From JAGVSR01 sp963786675 (GTDB lineage Bacteria > Pseudomonadota > Alphaproteobacteria > Rhizobiales > Hyphomicrobiaceae), in contig CAWAZY010000002.1 of NCBI GenBank assembly GCA_963786675.1, positions 62,001 through 126,000 of the forward strand: DNA of 64,000 nucleotides, in the 5' to 3' direction. A program made the translations under genes and the position numbers. The notes below the pieces were generated by a model. That model worked only from the letters and a program-made list of their open reading frames with translations, did no database searches and was not told the DNA's origin. Positions 63,666-64,000 of the stretch are shown here, piece by piece (the stretch's first letter is position 1; each line of letters starts with the position of its first letter).

Positions 63666-64000
63666 ATGAGTGCCAAGATTGACGACGCCGCGATTGCCGC
63701 TGAATGGGCGCCAGAAACGCAGCTGGTTCACGGCGGGGTGCTCCGCTCCCAGTTCGGCGAAACGTCCGAGGCGATCTTTCTGACCCAGGGCTTCGTCTAC
63801 ACGTCCGCCGAGCAGGCCGAAGCGCGCTTCAAGAACGAAGATCCCGGCTTTCAGTATTCCCGCTTCGCCAATCCGACCGTCGCCATGCTCGAAGAGCGGC
63901 TGCGGCTGTTCGAAGGCGCGGAAGTCTGCCGCGCCATGGCGACCGGCATGGCGGCCGTCAATGCAGCCCTATTGTCCTACCTTCGCGCAGGCGATCACGT
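63666..64000 (+). CDS. metZ: O-succinylhomoserine sulfhydrylase, 5' part (runs off window)
   Basis: Makes homocysteine from O-succinylhomoserine and sulfide with pyridoxal phosphate. 111 residues visible: WAPETQLVHGGVLRSQFGETSEAIFLTQGFVYTSAEQAEARF, the substrate-loop YSRFANPTVAMLEERLRLFEGAE and MATGMAAVNAALLSYLRAGDHV, all characteristic of the Cys/Met metabolism PLP family, closest to MetZ. An AGAGGTGGGAG ribosome site precedes the ATG. The catalytic Lys is beyond the window. Under SAM-II riboswitch control. Confidence 0.93.
   Translation, partial: MSAKIDDAAIAAEWAPETQLVHGGVLRSQFGETSEAIFLTQGFVYTSAEQAEARFKNEDPGFQYSRFANPTVAMLEERLRLFEGAEVCRAMATGMAAVNAALLSYLRAGDH

Overview
The window is high-GC bacterial DNA, most likely from an alphaproteobacterium of the order Hyphomicrobiales with a PQQ-dependent (methylotroph-like) metabolism. 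The order is suggested by a two-domain dCTP deaminase, a SAM-II riboswitch before metZ, a class I lysyl-tRNA synthetase, a PodJ-like polarity protein, a DUF6460 protein, a complete cpa/tad pilus operon and the Lhr-like helicase/PdeM pair. PQQ-based metabolism is suggested by three pqqA genes, a quinoprotein-associated SoxYZ-like carrier, a PQQ-associated beta-propeller, a PQQ-associated CXXCW rhodanese and the 3' end of what looks like a quinoprotein dehydrogenase. The species assignment is inference.

Layout. 1-16 kb holds housekeeping genes: the allophanate hydrolase tail, lysK, a DUF262/DUF1524 protein, DUF952-pyrD, the Lhr-like helicase with pdeM, a TauE/TIGR02186 pair and a PodJ-like Sel1 protein. 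16-20 kb is the unusual stretch. It has a bactofilin-like beta-repeat protein, three tandem pqqA genes each with its own promoter and mostly its own hairpin, and a graveyard of Rhs fragments carrying an orphan toxin tip with a candidate immunity gene. 20-32 kb has polA, MarR and AraC regulators, tRNA-Arg(CCG), a SoxYZ-like carrier, a nuclease with a sunset domain and a large AsmA protein. 32-45 kb has a pyruvoyl-site-less AdoMetDC-like protein, an Mrp-DUF971 fusion, TRAP permeases without a binding protein, a DUF4010 protein, arsM, a MobA-like transferase, a phasin and a molybdenum hydroxylase (IorAB type). 45-52 kb has a DUF1194 protein, a broken PQQ locus, tRNA-Ser(GGA), msrA, mepA and a hydrolase. 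53-62 kb is the flp-cpaABCDEF-tadBC operon on the minus strand. The window closes with dcd and, behind a SAM-II riboswitch, the start of metZ.

Functional links. pqqA supplies the PQQ precursor peptide, and the SoxYZ-like carrier, propeller and CXXCW proteins are accessory to quinoprotein oxidation, although no pqqBCDE or intact dehydrogenase lies here. The MobA-like nucleotidyltransferase plausibly matures the cofactor of the IorAB enzyme a few kilobases away. The cpa/tad genes together build a Flp pilus.

Quality caution. Seven otherwise well-conserved genes (lysK, the Lhr-like helicase, podJ-like, polA, asmA-like, dctM, tadC) each have one apparent single-base frameshift. In several of them loss of function would be lethal or severe, so base-calling indels are the simplest explanation; those genes are annotated here across the shift.
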